From Phocaeicola faecium (GTDB taxonomy: Bacteria; Bacteroidota; Bacteroidia; Bacteroidales; Bacteroidaceae), in NCBI RefSeq assembly GCF_014837055.1, contig NZ_JACSPQ010000053.1, positions 1 to 64,000 on the forward strand: 64,000 nt of DNA. The letters run 5' to 3'. The position numbers and the translations under genes are program-made. This document shows positions 50,438-60,707 of the stretch, one piece after another; position 1 is the stretch's first letter; every line of letters starts with the position of its first letter. A model generated the notes under the pieces. The model worked only from the letters and a program-made list of their open reading frames with translations. It had not been told where the DNA came from and ran no database searches.

Positions 50438-50904
50438 TCGTCTTCTCCTTTACGGATAGGGATTTCCTTCTTGATGCTCTGCTCTAAAGAAATCAAGGTT
50501 TCGGTAGCCGTTACGCCGGGAATTTCCTGAATTTTCGAGTTCAGCAAATCCATCAGATGTTCGTTGTCGGTAGAATATAGTTTGGTCAGCATGGTGTACG
50601 GACCCGTTGTGAAGTGACATTCCACGATTTCAGGGATTTTCTTCAGTTCGGCTACCACGCTTTTATACATCGAGCCTCTTTCCAATTTGATACCTACATA
50701 AGTACACGTGCTGTATCCCAAGCTCTTAGGATTCACATGATAGCCTGAGCCGATGATGACTCCCAAATCAATCAGGCGCTGAACACGCTGGTGGATGGCT
50801 GCACGCGAAACTCCGCATTCGGCAGCCACATCCTTAAACGGAATACGGGCGTTCTGCGAAATGATTTCCAGAATCTGCCTGTCAAGTTTGTCAATTTTTT
50901 CCAT
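50434..50904 (-). CDS. Lrp/AsnC family transcriptional regulator
   Basis: 156 residues: N-terminal winged HTH (LDRQILEIISQNARIPFKDV, AAECGVSRAAIHQRVQRLID) and C-terminal RAM/AsnC effector domain (YVGIKLERG, VECHFTTGPYTML, IPGVTATETLI). Such octameric regulators sense amino acids. Length and domain order are standard. Targets unknown; possibly includes its own operon. Confidence 0.93.
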   Translation of the reverse strand: MEKIDKLDRQILEIISQNARIPFKDVAAECGVSRAAIHQRVQRLIDLGVIIGSGYHVNPKSLGYSTCTYVGIKLERGSMYKSVVAELKKIPEIVECHFTTGPYTMLTKLYSTDNEHLMDLLNSKIQEIPGVTATETLISLEQSIKKEIPIRKGEDE

Positions 50905-51023
50905 AAACTAAAATTGTCTTGTTACATATCATTTTGTAAGCAAATGTAGAAAAACTTTTTTATTATTCTGATATTTTGCCGTAAAAAACGTATTTTTTCA
51001 TGGAAAAAGAATAAACATTTCGC

Positions 51024-51431
51024 TTATTGGTCTGTCTGCTTCCGTATATCCGATATTTTTCTTCGTCTTTCAAAAGAAAAAGTATCGCTGTGGGCATCTA
51101 AATATTCTAACAAGGCGAGTGACTTTCGGAAAAACATTTTCCGCTCCGTTTCTTCCGTTTTTATAGTTCCGTGATAATATATCAGGTCGGCAAGCATCTC
51201 CACACGGGAGAGAAATTCTTGCGGATTATAGGTTTCACGCAGGAAATTCAGAATCTCGTCTGCGCTCCGTCCGTAGAAAAACGTGTCCGGTTTGCCGAAG
51301 TAAGCGGTGTACATCTGTCCGAACTCTGCCTGAATCGTTGCGGGTTCTTTTTCGTTGCGCGACTCGATGAGCTTTTCCAATGCTTCGAAAAACTGGCGTA
51401 TGAGGCGCATGATATAATCTCTCTCTAACAT
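51024..51431 (-). CDS. Unknown helical protein downstream of rdgB
   Basis: 135 residues, helical, with a MLERDYIMRLIRQFFEALEK start, aromatic/charged middle (AYFGKPDTFFYG) and basic end. No family recognised with confidence. It begins 7 bp after rdgB, so it is in the same operon. Confidence 0.7.
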   Translation of the reverse strand: MLERDYIMRLIRQFFEALEKLIESRNEKEPATIQAEFGQMYTAYFGKPDTFFYGRSADEILNFLRETYNPQEFLSRVEMLADLIYYHGTIKTEETERKMFFRKSLALLEYLDAHSDTFSFERRRKISDIRKQTDQ

Positions 51432-51438
51432 ACTGTGT

Positions 51439-52020
51439 TTACTGATTATTCAGATACTTGCACAGTTGCTCCACGGCACGTGCGCGGTGGCTGATTTTGT
51501 TTTTTTCTTCATTGCCCATTTCGGCAAACGTTTCGGTATATCCTTCGGGAACGAATATAGGGTCATAGCCGAAGCCTGAATCTCCGCGTTTTTCTTCGAT
51601 GATGCTGCCCTTTACGATGCCTTCAAACAAATGTTTTTCTCCGCCTTCAATCAGGCAGATGGCGGTGCGGAAACGGGCGTTTCGGTTGGCAATGCCCTTC
51701 AGTTCGGCAAGCAGTTTCTTCATGTTGGCTTCCGAATCGTGTCCCTCGCCTCCGGCGTAACGGGCGGAATACACACCCGGCGCTCCGTTAAGCGCCTCTA
51801 CTTCCAGTCCGGTGTCGTCGGCAAAACAGTCCAGTCCGTAATGCCGATAAATATATTCGGCTTTCAGTGCGGCATTCCCCTCCAACGTATCTGCCGTTTC
51901 GGGAATGTCGGCATCACACCGGATGTCTTTCAGGCTCAGAACCTCTACTTTGCTGCCCAAAATGGCACGGATTTCGTCCAACTTGTGGGCATTGTTTGTT
52001 GCAAAAACCAATTTCTTCAT
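51439..52020 (-). CDS. rdgB: RdgB/HAM1 non-canonical purine NTP pyrophosphatase
   Basis: 194 residues from the ATG at 52020. The enzyme hydrolyses dITP, XTP and related nucleotides to keep them out of DNA and RNA. Motifs: [17 protein letters not shown] at the start, the [24 protein letters not shown] active loop, [15 protein letters not shown], and [10 protein letters not shown] near the end. A 26-codon longer frame is rejected because the -7 box at 52042-52049 lies inside it. Confidence 0.95.
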   Translation of the reverse strand: MKKLVFATNNAHKLDEIRAILGSKVEVLSLKDIRCDADIPETADTLEGNAALKAEYIYRHYGLDCFADDTGLEVEALNGAPGVYSARYAGGEGHDSEANMKKLLAELKGIANRNARFRTAICLIEGGEKHLFEGIVKGSIIEEKRGDSGFGYDPIFVPEGYTETFAEMGNEEKNKISHRARAVEQLCKYLNNQ

Positions 52021-52041
52021 GATGTATATCCTTTGTTTTTG

Positions 52042-52049
52042 CAAAGGTA
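52042..52049 (-). promoter_or_regulatory. -7 box of the rdgB operon
   Basis: Minus-strand TACCTTTG, 22 bp before the chosen start. No clear -33 box. Confidence 0.65.
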
Positions 52050-52085
52050 AAGAAAACAAAGGATAATCGAAAGCCGATGTTTCGG

Positions 52086-52328
52086 TTATGCGTGGCAAAG
52101 CGTGGTCTGCAATACCGAAAAGAAATCTTCGCCATCATAATAATACGTCTGCCGGTAACGGTCGTATGCCACGTCTACTTTCAGGTCGTAGCGGAAGTAG
52201 CTCAGATATTTTCCCAACTGCGACCGCGAGAGTCCTACTTTTTCGGCAAACTCTTCCGGTGTTCCCGTACCCTGCCGGTAAATCAGGTTATGGATAAGAC
52301 AAAGTTTATCAAAAGATATACATCGCAT
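52086..52328 (-). CDS. Small winged-helix DNA-binding protein
   Basis: 80 residues, essentially one [43 protein letters not shown], then a wing ([16 protein letters not shown]). It resembles HTH_11-type domains found alone in Bacteroides. Targets unknown. It lies 65 bp upstream of rdgB with a separate promoter. Confidence 0.72.
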   Translation of the reverse strand: MRCISFDKLCLIHNLIYRQGTGTPEEFAEKVGLSRSQLGKYLSYFRYDLKVDVAYDRYRQTYYYDGEDFFSVLQTTLCHA

Positions 52329-52423
52329 AATGGTAGTTTTTCGTTGTTTCTAAAATGTAATGTAAATTGTGTTCTTAAGGTTAAAATCGGTTTATTTATC
52401 CCCGTTTTACCATTTAATTGTTG

Positions 52424-52431
52424 CAAAAGTA
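52424..52431 (-). promoter_or_regulatory. -7 box of the small HTH gene
   Basis: Minus-strand TACTTTTG, about 96 bp before the start codon. Confidence 0.45.
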
Positions 52432-52560
52432 GAAATAGAATTGATAATATACAAAAGACCGACATAGATAATAGAAAAATTTAAACGACAGGCTCTTAAT
52501 TCTTTTATTCCATACATTTTTCATATCCGGCCGACAAATTTATCAAAATGTCCCGAATAA

Positions 52561-52669
52561 GTTTATAACCCGGCAGAGCGAGTTATACGACTCGGCAGGG
52601 TGGGTTATATAACCCCGCATGGTGAGTTATACAACCCCGCAAGATGGGTTATAGAAATCATGCAGTGAA
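52561..52669 (+). repeat. Degenerate 22-bp tandem repeat, about five units
   Basis: Units begin GTTATA at 52582, 52604, 52626 and 52648, preceded by a 21-bp unit GTTTATAACC... at 52561. Each unit has GTTATA, then ACCCCGCA or a variant, then a TGG/TGA end. It is outside any gene, between the HTH gene and the broken receptor gene. Confidence 0.85.
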
Positions 52670-52758
52670 ACAGTTAAACCAATCCTTATCCGTTCTAATC
52701 TTTATCCATACGGGCGTAAATTATTAAACCAATATCCTACGAACGGATTGGAAGGGTT

Positions 52759-52766
52759 TACATTTG
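52759..52766 (+). promoter_or_regulatory. -7 box of the broken receptor gene
   Basis: TACATTTG, 23 bp before the ATG at 52789. It rules out the TTG at 52764 as a start codon. Confidence 0.65.
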
Positions 52767-52788
52767 TTCCTGAAAAAACAAACGAGAT

Positions 52789-55105
52789 ATGAAAATCACA
52801 GACTGATTCTGATAGCAATGTTGTTTATAACCTCTTATCCGCTTTATTCGCAAACGGTAAGAGGAAAGATAGTAGATGCGGATAACCAGCCGCTTCCGTA
52901 TGCCAACGTAGTATTACTGTCATTACCGGATTCTGCATTTGTTACCGGAACGGTGAGCGATGAGCAGGGAGTGTTCTCTTTGCCAGCCCATAAAGGCGAC
53001 CAACTTCTTCGTTTTTCTTCCATCGGCTACGCCACGGCGTATAAGCCGTGTGAGGTTCCGGATTTGGGCATCATCCGATTAGAGTCTGATGCGCAACTGT
53101 TGGGCGAAGTGGTGGTAAAAGCCGAACTTCCCGTTACGCGAGTAAAAGACAACGCACTCATAACCCGCGTAACGGGAAGTCTGCTAAGCCGTGTGGGTAC
53201 GGGCAGCGATGTCATCCGCCGGATTCCGGGACTGAGCATGGACGGAAATAAAAACATTGAGGTGTTCGGTAAAGGCACTCCGCTGATATACATCAACGGA
53301 CGCAAGGTACGCGACAATGCGGAACTCGAACAACTCAGTTCGGGAGAGATAGAAAGCGTAGAGCTAATCACCAACCCCGGTGCAGAATACGATGCGGAAG
53401 TAAAAGCCGTATTGAAGATAAAAACCGTGAAACCCGTGGGCGAAGGTTTGGGCGGATACGTATACGCAGACGGCGGATATGCCGAAGCTTGGAATCTGTC
53501 GGAACAGGTAAAACTGAATTACCGGAAAGGCGGATTTGATGTTTTCGGTTCGGTGATGCACACCGACGAGGCAAACAAGCAGCACGAAAGTTTGACCCAA
53601 ACCATGCACGGCGACCATCTGTGGTACCTTTCGGACGAGGCGGACATCGAAGGACGATACAAAGGGCTTTCAGCCCAAGCGGGCATGAATTTGCAGTTTG
53701 GCGAACATCATTCTGCCGGCGTGATGTATGAGCTGAAGCGTATGCCGTACCTCACTTCCGGAACAATGGACCAAACCTACGACGTAACGCGCGACGGGGA
53801 GAACTACGACCGGATGAACTCGCAAATGGATGCTTATAAACACGCTACGACCCACAAACTGAATGCTTATTATACGGGAAAACTTTTCGACAAGCTCTCG
53901 CTGGATTTTAATTTTGATTACCTGTACGGAAAGAATTACAGCAAACAGGTGTCTGACGAGAATAGCACGACGGAAGCCGACCGCACCGTTACGAGCATAG
54001 GCACGGCAGACTATCACCTGTATGCTGCCAAGCTGGTGCTTGCTTATCCGTTGGGGAAAGGAAATCTCCGTTTCGGCGCAGAGTGGAACCGCACCAACCA
54101 TACGATACGTATGTAAACCCGGAGAACATCGTAGCCGACTCGGATACACGGTCGGAGGAAAACAAAGCGGCGGTATTCGCAGAATATGGTATCGCGTGGG
54201 GCAAGACATCGCTGAACGCGGGAGTGCGTTACGAACATACGGCGTACGATTATTTCATCGGCGGAGTACGTGCCGACGATGAGTGCCGTACGTACGACAA
54301 TGTGTTCCCTACTCTCTCGCTTTCGTTTCCTATCAAACACGTATCTTCATCATTGAGCTATACCATGAAGACCCTGCGCCCCACCTATACACAATTAGAC
54401 GGAAGCGTGCAGTACAGCAACCGCTACATGTACAGGAAAGGCAATCCGCTACTAAGCCCTCAACAGATGCACGATGTTACATGGATGTTGGGATACCGCT
54501 TCTTGAACGTATCACTGGCATACCAATACATCAAAGACTATATCGATTCGGAACGCTCGCTTTACAACCAAGAGGGTTCCACCTCGCTGCAAACCTACGT
54601 GAACTTCAAAAAGAACCAGCAGTTAAGCTTGTTGGTTTCCCTCTCGCCCGTAGTCGGATGCTGGCATCCCGTAGCCTCTGCATACGTCTGTCAACCATTC
54701 TTTGAAACGCAAGTATTCGGAAAGACTCAAAAACACAATAACCCGATGGCAACATTCACCCTGAACAATGATTTCGTCTTACCGAAAGACTTCGTACTGA
54801 CGCTGAACATGGACTTCACCACGGCGGGTAACATAGGTATCATACAACGCTGTAACTACGGAACACTGAATGCCGGCATCCGCAAAGACCTTCTCAACAA
54901 ACGCCTGACCCTTAATCTGCAAGGCATGGACCTGTTAGACACATTCCATCAGAAAGGTGTACAATACAGCCCGCTGATAGTAAACACGTATGAGGATACC
55001 TACAATTTCCGCCAAGTAAAACTTACGGTAACCTATCGCTTTAACATGACAAAGAGCAAGTATAAGGGAACGGGAGCGGCAAACGAAGAAATACGTCGGT
55101 TGTAA
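52789..55105 (+). pseudogene. TonB-dependent receptor-like outer membrane barrel protein, two frameshifts
   Basis: A roughly 770-residue protein with carboxypeptidase-like regulatory domain (VRGKIVDADNQPLPYANVVL), plug domain (VIRRIPGLSMDGNKNIEVFG, PLIYINGRKV) and an OMP beta-barrel half. The first break is at the start: ATG at 52789 with AAAA at 52792-52795 leads to an early stop, whereas one extra A would give MKNHRLILIAMLFITSYPLY, a good signal peptide. The second is at about 54104: the frame ends NRTNHTIRM-stop, but one extra G restores NHTDTYVNPENIV and continues to 55105. Only these two single bases are lost. Either genuine decay or sequencing error. Substrate unknown. Confidence 0.85.
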
Positions 55106-55138
55106 AACATATATCGTTTGGGATGAAATCTTACGAAA

Positions 55139-55167
55139 AGGGCTGCATCCACGAGTGATGCAGCCCT
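55139..55167. terminator. Terminator between the receptor pseudogene and yqeY
   Basis: Perfect 11-bp arms 55139-55149 / 55157-55167 (AGGGCTGCATC), with T-rich sequence after it on the plus strand; the two genes are convergent. Confidence 0.8.
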
Positions 55168-55206
55168 CTCTTCCTCTTTTTATGAAGACAAAAAATTAGA
55201 TAAATA

Positions 55207-55656
55207 TCAAGCAAGCAGCTCTTTTACTTTGGCTGAGATGGCGCGACCTTCCGCCAGTCCGGCAAGTTCCTTAGAAGCCACACCCATTACTTTGCCCATG
55301 TCTTTTCCGCTGGTAGCTCCTACGCGGGCAATGATTTCTTTCAGTTTCACTTCAAGTTCTTCGGCAGACAACTGTTTCGGCAGGTAAGTCTCGATGACAC
55401 GCACCTGAGCCATTTCCTCTTCGGCAAGGTCGGCACGTCCCTGACCTTCGTACACGGCAGCCGAATCTTTACCTTGTTTTACCAATTTCTGCATGATTTT
55501 CAGTGCAGCCTCATCGGTCAGCGTATCGTTTGCACCCGGAGCTGTTTTAGCTTCGAGGAAAAACTTCTTTACGTTACGCAAGGTTTCAAGACGAACCTTG
55601 TCTTTGGCTTTCATAGCCTCTTTGATATCGTTGCTGATTTGTTCAAATAAATCCAT
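55207..55656 (-). CDS. yqeY: GatB/YqeY domain protein
   Basis: 149 residues matching the complete YqeY family: MDLFEQISNDIKEAMKAKDK, LRNVKKFFLEAKTA, QVRVIETYLPKQLSAEELE and GKDMGKVMGVASKELAG. The domain also forms the C-terminus of the GatB amidotransferase subunit and binds tRNA there; the free protein's role is unclear. It is 27 bp after ftsZ and ends the division operon. Confidence 0.93.
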   Translation of the reverse strand: MDLFEQISNDIKEAMKAKDKVRLETLRNVKKFFLEAKTAPGANDTLTDEAALKIMQKLVKQGKDSAAVYEGQGRADLAEEEMAQVRVIETYLPKQLSAEELEVKLKEIIARVGATSGKDMGKVMGVASKELAGLAEGRAISAKVKELLA

Positions 55657-55683
55657 AGTCTTTTTGTATTTAGCTGTTATTCG

Positions 55684-56985
55684 TTAAAATGTAATCGTCA
55701 TTGAGTCGGCGCTTCCGTTCTCACCCTTGTGGATAGAAATTTCTTCCGCCGTAGCTTTGGTCTGAATGGCTTCCAGTTCCGATTTGGTCCGCTTATAGGT
55801 AGGAGTGGTTTCCACCATGCTGATGATATCGTCGTTATTCAGGTCGTCCGGACTGAAGATGTACGAGTGACGGCGGCGCGGTTTCCGGTTGTTCCGATGG
55901 ATACTGTCACCGTAATACTGCGAGCGGCGTTCGTCGTTCTTCTGTTCTTTCTCCTCCTGTTCTTCCAAACGTTTCTGTTCTTCGGCAGTAATGCGTACTT
56001 CCATTCCCGGAACAGCCTTGATGCCGAATCCGGTAGCCAAGATGGTGAATTTCACCTTCCGCTCCAGCGAATCGTCGATATACAATCCCCACTTGGTTTC
56101 TACGTCGGAACTGAAACGAGTCATAAACTCATGTACTTCGTTCATTTCCTCCATCATCAACTCGTTGTTGCTTGCGCTGTATGAGATATTGAAAAGAATC
56201 TTCTTCGAGTTGAAGATATCGTTATTATTCAGCAGCGGAGAGTGAAGCGCATCGTTGATAGCCTGCGTTACTCGTCCTTCGCCTTCACCGTAACCGGTAC
56301 TCATGATAGCCACACCACCGTCTTTCAGTACCGTCTTCACATCGTTGAAGTCGAGGTTGATATTACCACGTACGGTAATGATTTCGGCAATGCTCTTGGC
56401 GGCAACCGACAAGGTATCGTCTGCCTTACCGAAGGCGTTCAGCACACTGATGTCTGAATACACATCGCGCAAGCGTTCGTTATTGATAACCAGCAGGGCA
56501 TCGACGTGCTTGCTCATCTCTTCCACGCCGTCCAGTGCTTGGTCGATTTTCTTGTTTCCTTCGAATAAGAACGGAATGGTAACGATACCCACGGTAAGAA
56601 TGCCCATTTCCTTTGCGGTTTTGGCGATGATAGGTGCGGCTCCGGTACCGGTTCCTCCACCCATTCCTGCCGTGATGAACACCATTTTACATCCGTCGTT
56701 CAGCATATCTTTAATGCTTTCGATACTCTCTTGAGCCGCTGCACGTGCACGTTCCGGACGGTTACCCGCTCCCAATCCTTCATGTCCCAACTGGAGCTTG
56801 ATGGGGACGGGCGATTCGTCGAGCGCTTGGTTATCGGTATTACAAATCACAAACGTTACGTCGTGTATACCTTCACGGTACATGTGGTTGACGGCATTTC
56901 CACCGCCTCCGCCTACACCGATTACTTTGATGATATGGGGTGCGTCTTTCGGAAAATTGAAAGGCATGTTAATTTCGTCAGACAT
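55684..56985 (-). CDS. ftsZ: Cell division protein FtsZ
   Basis: 433-residue tubulin-like GTPase that forms the division ring. VGGGGGNAVNHM at the start, the signature GMGGGTGTGAAPIIAK, the catalytic loop NLDFNDVKTVL and the T7 region are intact. The C-terminal linker is charged (EEQEEKEQKNDERR, YYGDSIHRNNRKPRRRHS) and the tail contains a DDIISMVETTPTYKR peptide. This serves as the membrane-partner binding tail in Bacteroidetes. Follows ftsA by 36 bp. Confidence 0.98.
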   Translation of the reverse strand: MSDEINMPFNFPKDAPHIIKVIGVGGGGGNAVNHMYREGIHDVTFVICNTDNQALDESPVPIKLQLGHEGLGAGNRPERARAAAQESIESIKDMLNDGCKMVFITAGMGGGTGTGAAPIIAKTAKEMGILTVGIVTIPFLFEGNKKIDQALDGVEEMSKHVDALLVINNERLRDVYSDISVLNAFGKADDTLSVAAKSIAEIITVRGNINLDFNDVKTVLKDGGVAIMSTGYGEGEGRVTQAINDALHSPLLNNNDIFNSKKILFNISYSASNNELMMEEMNEVHEFMTRFSSDVETKWGLYIDDSLERKVKFTILATGFGIKAVPGMEVRITAEEQKRLEEQEEKEQKNDERRSQYYGDSIHRNNRKPRRRHSYIFSPDDLNNDDIISMVETTPTYKRTKSELEAIQTKATAEEISIHKGENGSADSMTITF

Positions 56986-57021
56986 AATGTATTATTTATT
57001 TTTATGCGGTGAATACTTGTT

Positions 57022-58593
57022 TTATTTCTTGGTTGAATCGTCATCCCAAATCTCTCTCAACATTTTCTCTCTAAAGCGACTGAACCATTTGTTCTCCTTT
57101 TTATCGGCTTTGATGCTTTCTTCCATTTGGTCGATTTCCGCCATCTTTTCCGAAATTCTCATTGCACGAGCCAAGTCCACTTGTTCGAGCGCCTCTTTAT
57201 ATGATTTTTCTTTTTTTAGGCGTGCAGCTTCCGACAAGTATTTGTTACACTCATCCAAGCGTTTCTGCGCACGTTCTTTCTCTTGCTGCTCTTTCTGTTG
57301 CAAAAGTAGCTTCTGACGTGCTTCATCCGCGCGTCTTTTGTTTTCTTCTTCCGCCTTTCGTATCTGTTCTTGCAACAGTTCTTCTTTTTTCTTATCCTCC
57401 TCCTGCTGGTCGAACATGTTAATCTGCTTATGCGGATCTACCTTACAGCAGTTGTCTTTTCCCGCTGCCAGCAATCCTACAAGCGTATTCTGCGTACCGT
57501 CTTCGCGCAAAGCGATTCCTCCGCTTACGGCAATTTGTCCGCTCCGTGCGATGCGGATTTTGTCAATCTTGGTAGTGCGTCTGAAAGCCTTCTCGATGTC
57601 TGGCAGGTTCGAGCCGCCTCCGGTGAGGATGATTCCCGCCATCAGCTTGTCGTTGTAGGTAGAAAGTTTTATCTGATTCCACACATTGTCGATAATTTCT
57701 GTCACACGGGCTTCGATGATATCGTCTAACACACTGGCACGGATGCTGTATTTGCCTTCTACCGTATATTCTTGGTCAACGTCTTCCTCTTCGCTATCGG
57801 CAGCCTCGATACAGGCTTTTCCGTAGTGCAACTTCAGTTGCTCGGCATCTTCTTCTTCGATTTGCTGACTGCAAATATCCTTTGTTATGTTGCTGCTGCC
57901 CAAAGGTATTACGGCAAGATGGCGCAATATTTTATTCTTGTATACAGAAACCGTGGTGGTGTCTGCCCCTAAGTCGACCAGCGCACAGCCCGAACGGATT
58001 TCGTTTTCATTCAGTACCGCATTGGCAGTAACCAATGGCGAGAGCAGGTAATCGGCTATTTCATAACCTGCCAAGTGGAAGCACTGTTTGATGTTACTTT
58101 TCAGCGTATGTCTGCCAATGATATTCAGGTAACGTCCTTCGATGAAGTTGGTAGAAACTCCTACCGGTTCAGTCAGCAGGCTGTTGCCCACTTTATATTC
58201 TTGTACCTCTACCGCGAGGATTTCCTGATCAATCAGCGGCACTTCTTTATTGCTTTGCATCAGGCTGTCTACCAATGCTTGCGAAATTTTGGTTTCTTCG
58301 CCTAATTGCTTTGATACCGTGTTCCGAATGCTTCTGACGGATTGTCCGCCTACCCCTACATACACTTTCTTGATTGAAGCCTGAAGCTGTTTCTCCAGTT
58401 CTTTGATAACCGAAGTAAGGCTCTGCGTCGTTTTATCCAGATTATAGATTGCTCCTTTTTTGATACAGTCTGAAGAATGTTCGGCGGCATACGCAAGAAC
58501 CTGTATGCTCCCGTCGGCATTCTTCTTTCCTGCAATGCCGGTAATCTCAGTAGATCCCAGTTCGATTGCTGCTATAAACTCCGTTGCTGCCAT
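57022..58593 (-). CDS. ftsA: Cell division protein FtsA
   Basis: 523 residues, an actin-like ATPase tethering FtsZ to the membrane. AAIELGSTEITGIAGKK (phosphate 1), the SHS2 (1C) domain, LVDLGADTTTVSVYKN and ILTGGGSNLPDIEKAF are present. After the core (about 400) it has a long charged coiled coil, rich in Glu/Lys/Gln, and ends in a helix KWFSRFREKMLREIWDDD that could bind the membrane. It is about 100 residues longer than the E. coli protein. Confidence 0.95.
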   Translation of the reverse strand: MAATEFIAAIELGSTEITGIAGKKNADGSIQVLAYAAEHSSDCIKKGAIYNLDKTTQSLTSVIKELEKQLQASIKKVYVGVGGQSVRSIRNTVSKQLGEETKISQALVDSLMQSNKEVPLIDQEILAVEVQEYKVGNSLLTEPVGVSTNFIEGRYLNIIGRHTLKSNIKQCFHLAGYEIADYLLSPLVTANAVLNENEIRSGCALVDLGADTTTVSVYKNKILRHLAVIPLGSSNITKDICSQQIEEEDAEQLKLHYGKACIEAADSEEEDVDQEYTVEGKYSIRASVLDDIIEARVTEIIDNVWNQIKLSTYNDKLMAGIILTGGGSNLPDIEKAFRRTTKIDKIRIARSGQIAVSGGIALREDGTQNTLVGLLAAGKDNCCKVDPHKQINMFDQQEEDKKKEELLQEQIRKAEEENKRRADEARQKLLLQQKEQQEKERAQKRLDECNKYLSEAARLKKEKSYKEALEQVDLARAMRISEKMAEIDQMEESIKADKKENKWFSRFREKMLREIWDDDSTKK

Positions 58594-58602
58594 ATCTTGC
58601 TT

Positions 58603-59334
58603 CTATTTTTTTGTACAAATAATCTGATTGTTAAACTCTACGCTGATGCGACTGTACTTGTTCCAGCCCACCCGATTCAGCGCCTCTTTATAAAAGGTTT
58701 GCAATTTACTGAATTTTTCTTGATAATCACCGCCTTTTCCAAGAAAAAGAATATGATCGCCTACACGGGGAACAATTTCGAGTTCTTGTTTGGGCGTTAC
58801 GTTGATTTGTTCCACTTGTGCGTTCCAGAAAGGATCGGTCTGCAGAAATTTACCCAAGCTATATAATTCGGTTTGGGCGTATTTGCGGTCGATGAAGCCG
58901 GTGGCTATCGGCACATGGATGGATTGTCCGGGCGATGCCATGATTTTCCCTTCATCGTCTACATAATAATTATCTCCATTACTGCTGAAAACATGCAACA
59001 GGGGAATGCGTTGGTAGATTTCAATGCCTACTTTTCCGCCCGAAGTAAGATAACACTCTGCTTCGCGGACGAACGGATGGTGTGAAAGCACATCTTCCAA
59101 CGTACGTACGTTAATGGTTCCTGTGGCTTTTCCTTCCGGATAAACCTGTTTTTTCTTCAAAAGTTGTATGATGCCTTTCTCGGTAATGAATCCGTAGTTT
59201 ACCTTGTCTTTCACTACAAGCTCCACCCCTTTGCAAATCCGGTCATCGGGTTTGCGGTTAAACGCCGTTACTGCCACCACCAAGTATGCCGACAATACAA
59301 ATACGATACAGACTGTTAAAATCCGCTTTATCAT
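58603..59334 (-). CDS. ftsQ: Cell division protein FtsQ/DivIB
   Basis: 243 residues: one N-terminal TM helix (VCIVFVLSAYLVVAVTAF), a POTRA-like segment (GFITEKGIIQLLKKKQVYP, LEDVLSHHPFVREAE) and the FtsQ beta domain. It scaffolds the periplasmic divisome. Its start overlaps murC's stop by 4 bp and it is followed by ftsA after 9 bp, the normal order. Confidence 0.92.
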   Translation of the reverse strand: MIKRILTVCIVFVLSAYLVVAVTAFNRKPDDRICKGVELVVKDKVNYGFITEKGIIQLLKKKQVYPEGKATGTINVRTLEDVLSHHPFVREAECYLTSGGKVGIEIYQRIPLLHVFSSNGDNYYVDDEGKIMASPGQSIHVPIATGFIDRKYAQTELYSLGKFLQTDPFWNAQVEQINVTPKQELEIVPRVGDHILFLGKGGDYQEKFSKLQTFYKEALNRVGWNKYSRISVEFNNQIICTKK

Positions 59335-60707
59335 CTGTTATTCAACAATTCATATATTTGTGGAACATAATTATCAATATCTCCCGCTCCCAGCGTAATC
59401 AATACTTCGAGCGGAAGGCTTTTCAGCATGTCGAGCAAGTCTTCTTTCCGGCACATATACTTTTTCATGTCCGGACGAAGGTTATCATAAATCAGTTGCG
59501 AAGTTACACCCGGAATAGGCTGTTCGCGTGCCGGATAGATATCCAGCAGAATCACCTCATCCAACAACGAAAGGCTATCGGCAAAGTCTTGATAGAAATC
59601 TCGCGTGCGGGTGTACAGGTGGGGCTGAAAAACAGCCGTAATCTTTTTATCCGGATAAAGCATACGGATAGAAAGAATGCTTTGGCGGATTTCTGCCGGA
59701 TGATGGGCATAATCGCTCAAAAAAACAATATGTTCATTCTTTATCTTGAAGTCGAAGCGGCGGTCTACGCCTTTGAAGGTTGCCATTGCCTGACGGATTT
59801 CTTCGGGAGTCGCTCCGCCAATCTGAGCCAGTGCCATTGCCGCAATACCGTTTTCGATGTTGATGTAAACAGGAACACCCAACCGGATATCTGAAATGTT
59901 ACCCAGCGGAGAAACGTAGTCGAAATAAATCTCACCGTTCGATATGCGGATGTTTTCGGCATGAAAGTCACCCTCTTTCTCCGAATAGGTATAAACCGTT
60001 ACACCCGGCTGAACGTCGGGCTGCAGCTCCAGCCCTTGCTTGATAATCAGATAGCCGCCCGGCTGAATCAGTGAGGTATATTTGCGGAAACTTTCCAAGT
60101 AAGCCTCCCGCGTGCCGTAAATGTCCAGATGGTCGGAGTCAACAGCCGTAATAACGGTGGCATACGGTGTGAGCCAGTGGAAAGAACGGTCGAACTCATC
60201 GGCTTCGATAACCACGTAATCGCTTTCGGAGGAAAGCAGCAGATTGGTTCCGTAGTTCTTTGAGATGCCTCCCAAGAAGGCGTTACACCCTACATGCGAC
60301 TGATGAAGCAGGTGAGCAGCCATCGTCGAGGTGGTAGTCTTACCGTGCGTGCCAGCCACACACATTCCTTTTTCCGTATGGGTCAACATGCCCAATACCT
60401 GCGCCCGCTTCTTGATTTCGAAGTGATGCTCGTTGAAATAAGCCAACTCCTGATGGGTGGCAGGGATAGCCGGTGTATAAACCACCAGCGTCTTCGCCGG
60501 ATTAAGGAAATCGGCGGGTATAAGCGAAACGTTTTCTTCGTAATGGATGGCAGCACCTTCGGCTATCAGCTTTTCAGTCAGCTCGGTAGGGGTGCGGTCA
60601 TACCCGCCCACTTTCTTTCCTTTCGAGAGAAAATAGCGGACTAAGGCACTCATCCCGATGCCTCCGGCTCCGATGAAATAAACTGCCTCAATGGTATTAA
60701 CGTTCAT
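59331..60707 (-). CDS. murC: UDP-N-acetylmuramate-L-alanine ligase
   Basis: 458 residues, full-length Mur ligase adding L-Ala to UDP-MurNAc. N-terminal Rossmann GAGGIGMSALVRYF, ATP-binding GTHGKTTTSTMAAH, central YVVIEADEFDRSF and VDSDHLDIYG, and C-terminal FQPHLYTRTRDFY. Overlaps murG by 11 bp and ftsQ by 4 bp, so it is tightly coupled. Confidence 0.97.
   Translation of the reverse strand: MNVNTIEAVYFIGAGGIGMSALVRYFLSKGKKVGGYDRTPTELTEKLIAEGAAIHYEENVSLIPADFLNPAKTLVVYTPAIPATHQELAYFNEHHFEIKKRAQVLGMLTHTEKGMCVAGTHGKTTTSTMAAHLLHQSHVGCNAFLGGISKNYGTNLLLSSESDYVVIEADEFDRSFHWLTPYATVITAVDSDHLDIYGTREAYLESFRKYTSLIQPGGYLIIKQGLELQPDVQPGVTVYTYSEKEGDFHAENIRISNGEIYFDYVSPLGNISDIRLGVPVYINIENGIAAMALAQIGGATPEEIRQAMATFKGVDRRFDFKIKNEHIVFLSDYAHHPAEIRQSILSIRMLYPDKKITAVFQPHLYTRTRDFYQDFADSLSLLDEVILLDIYPAREQPIPGVTSQLIYDNLRPDMKKYMCRKEDLLDMLKSLPLEVLITLGAGDIDNYVPQIYELLNNR

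Noticed and set aside
57162..57422. Several plus-strand frames opposite ftsZ and ftsA
   Set aside because: Antisense shadows of conserved division genes.
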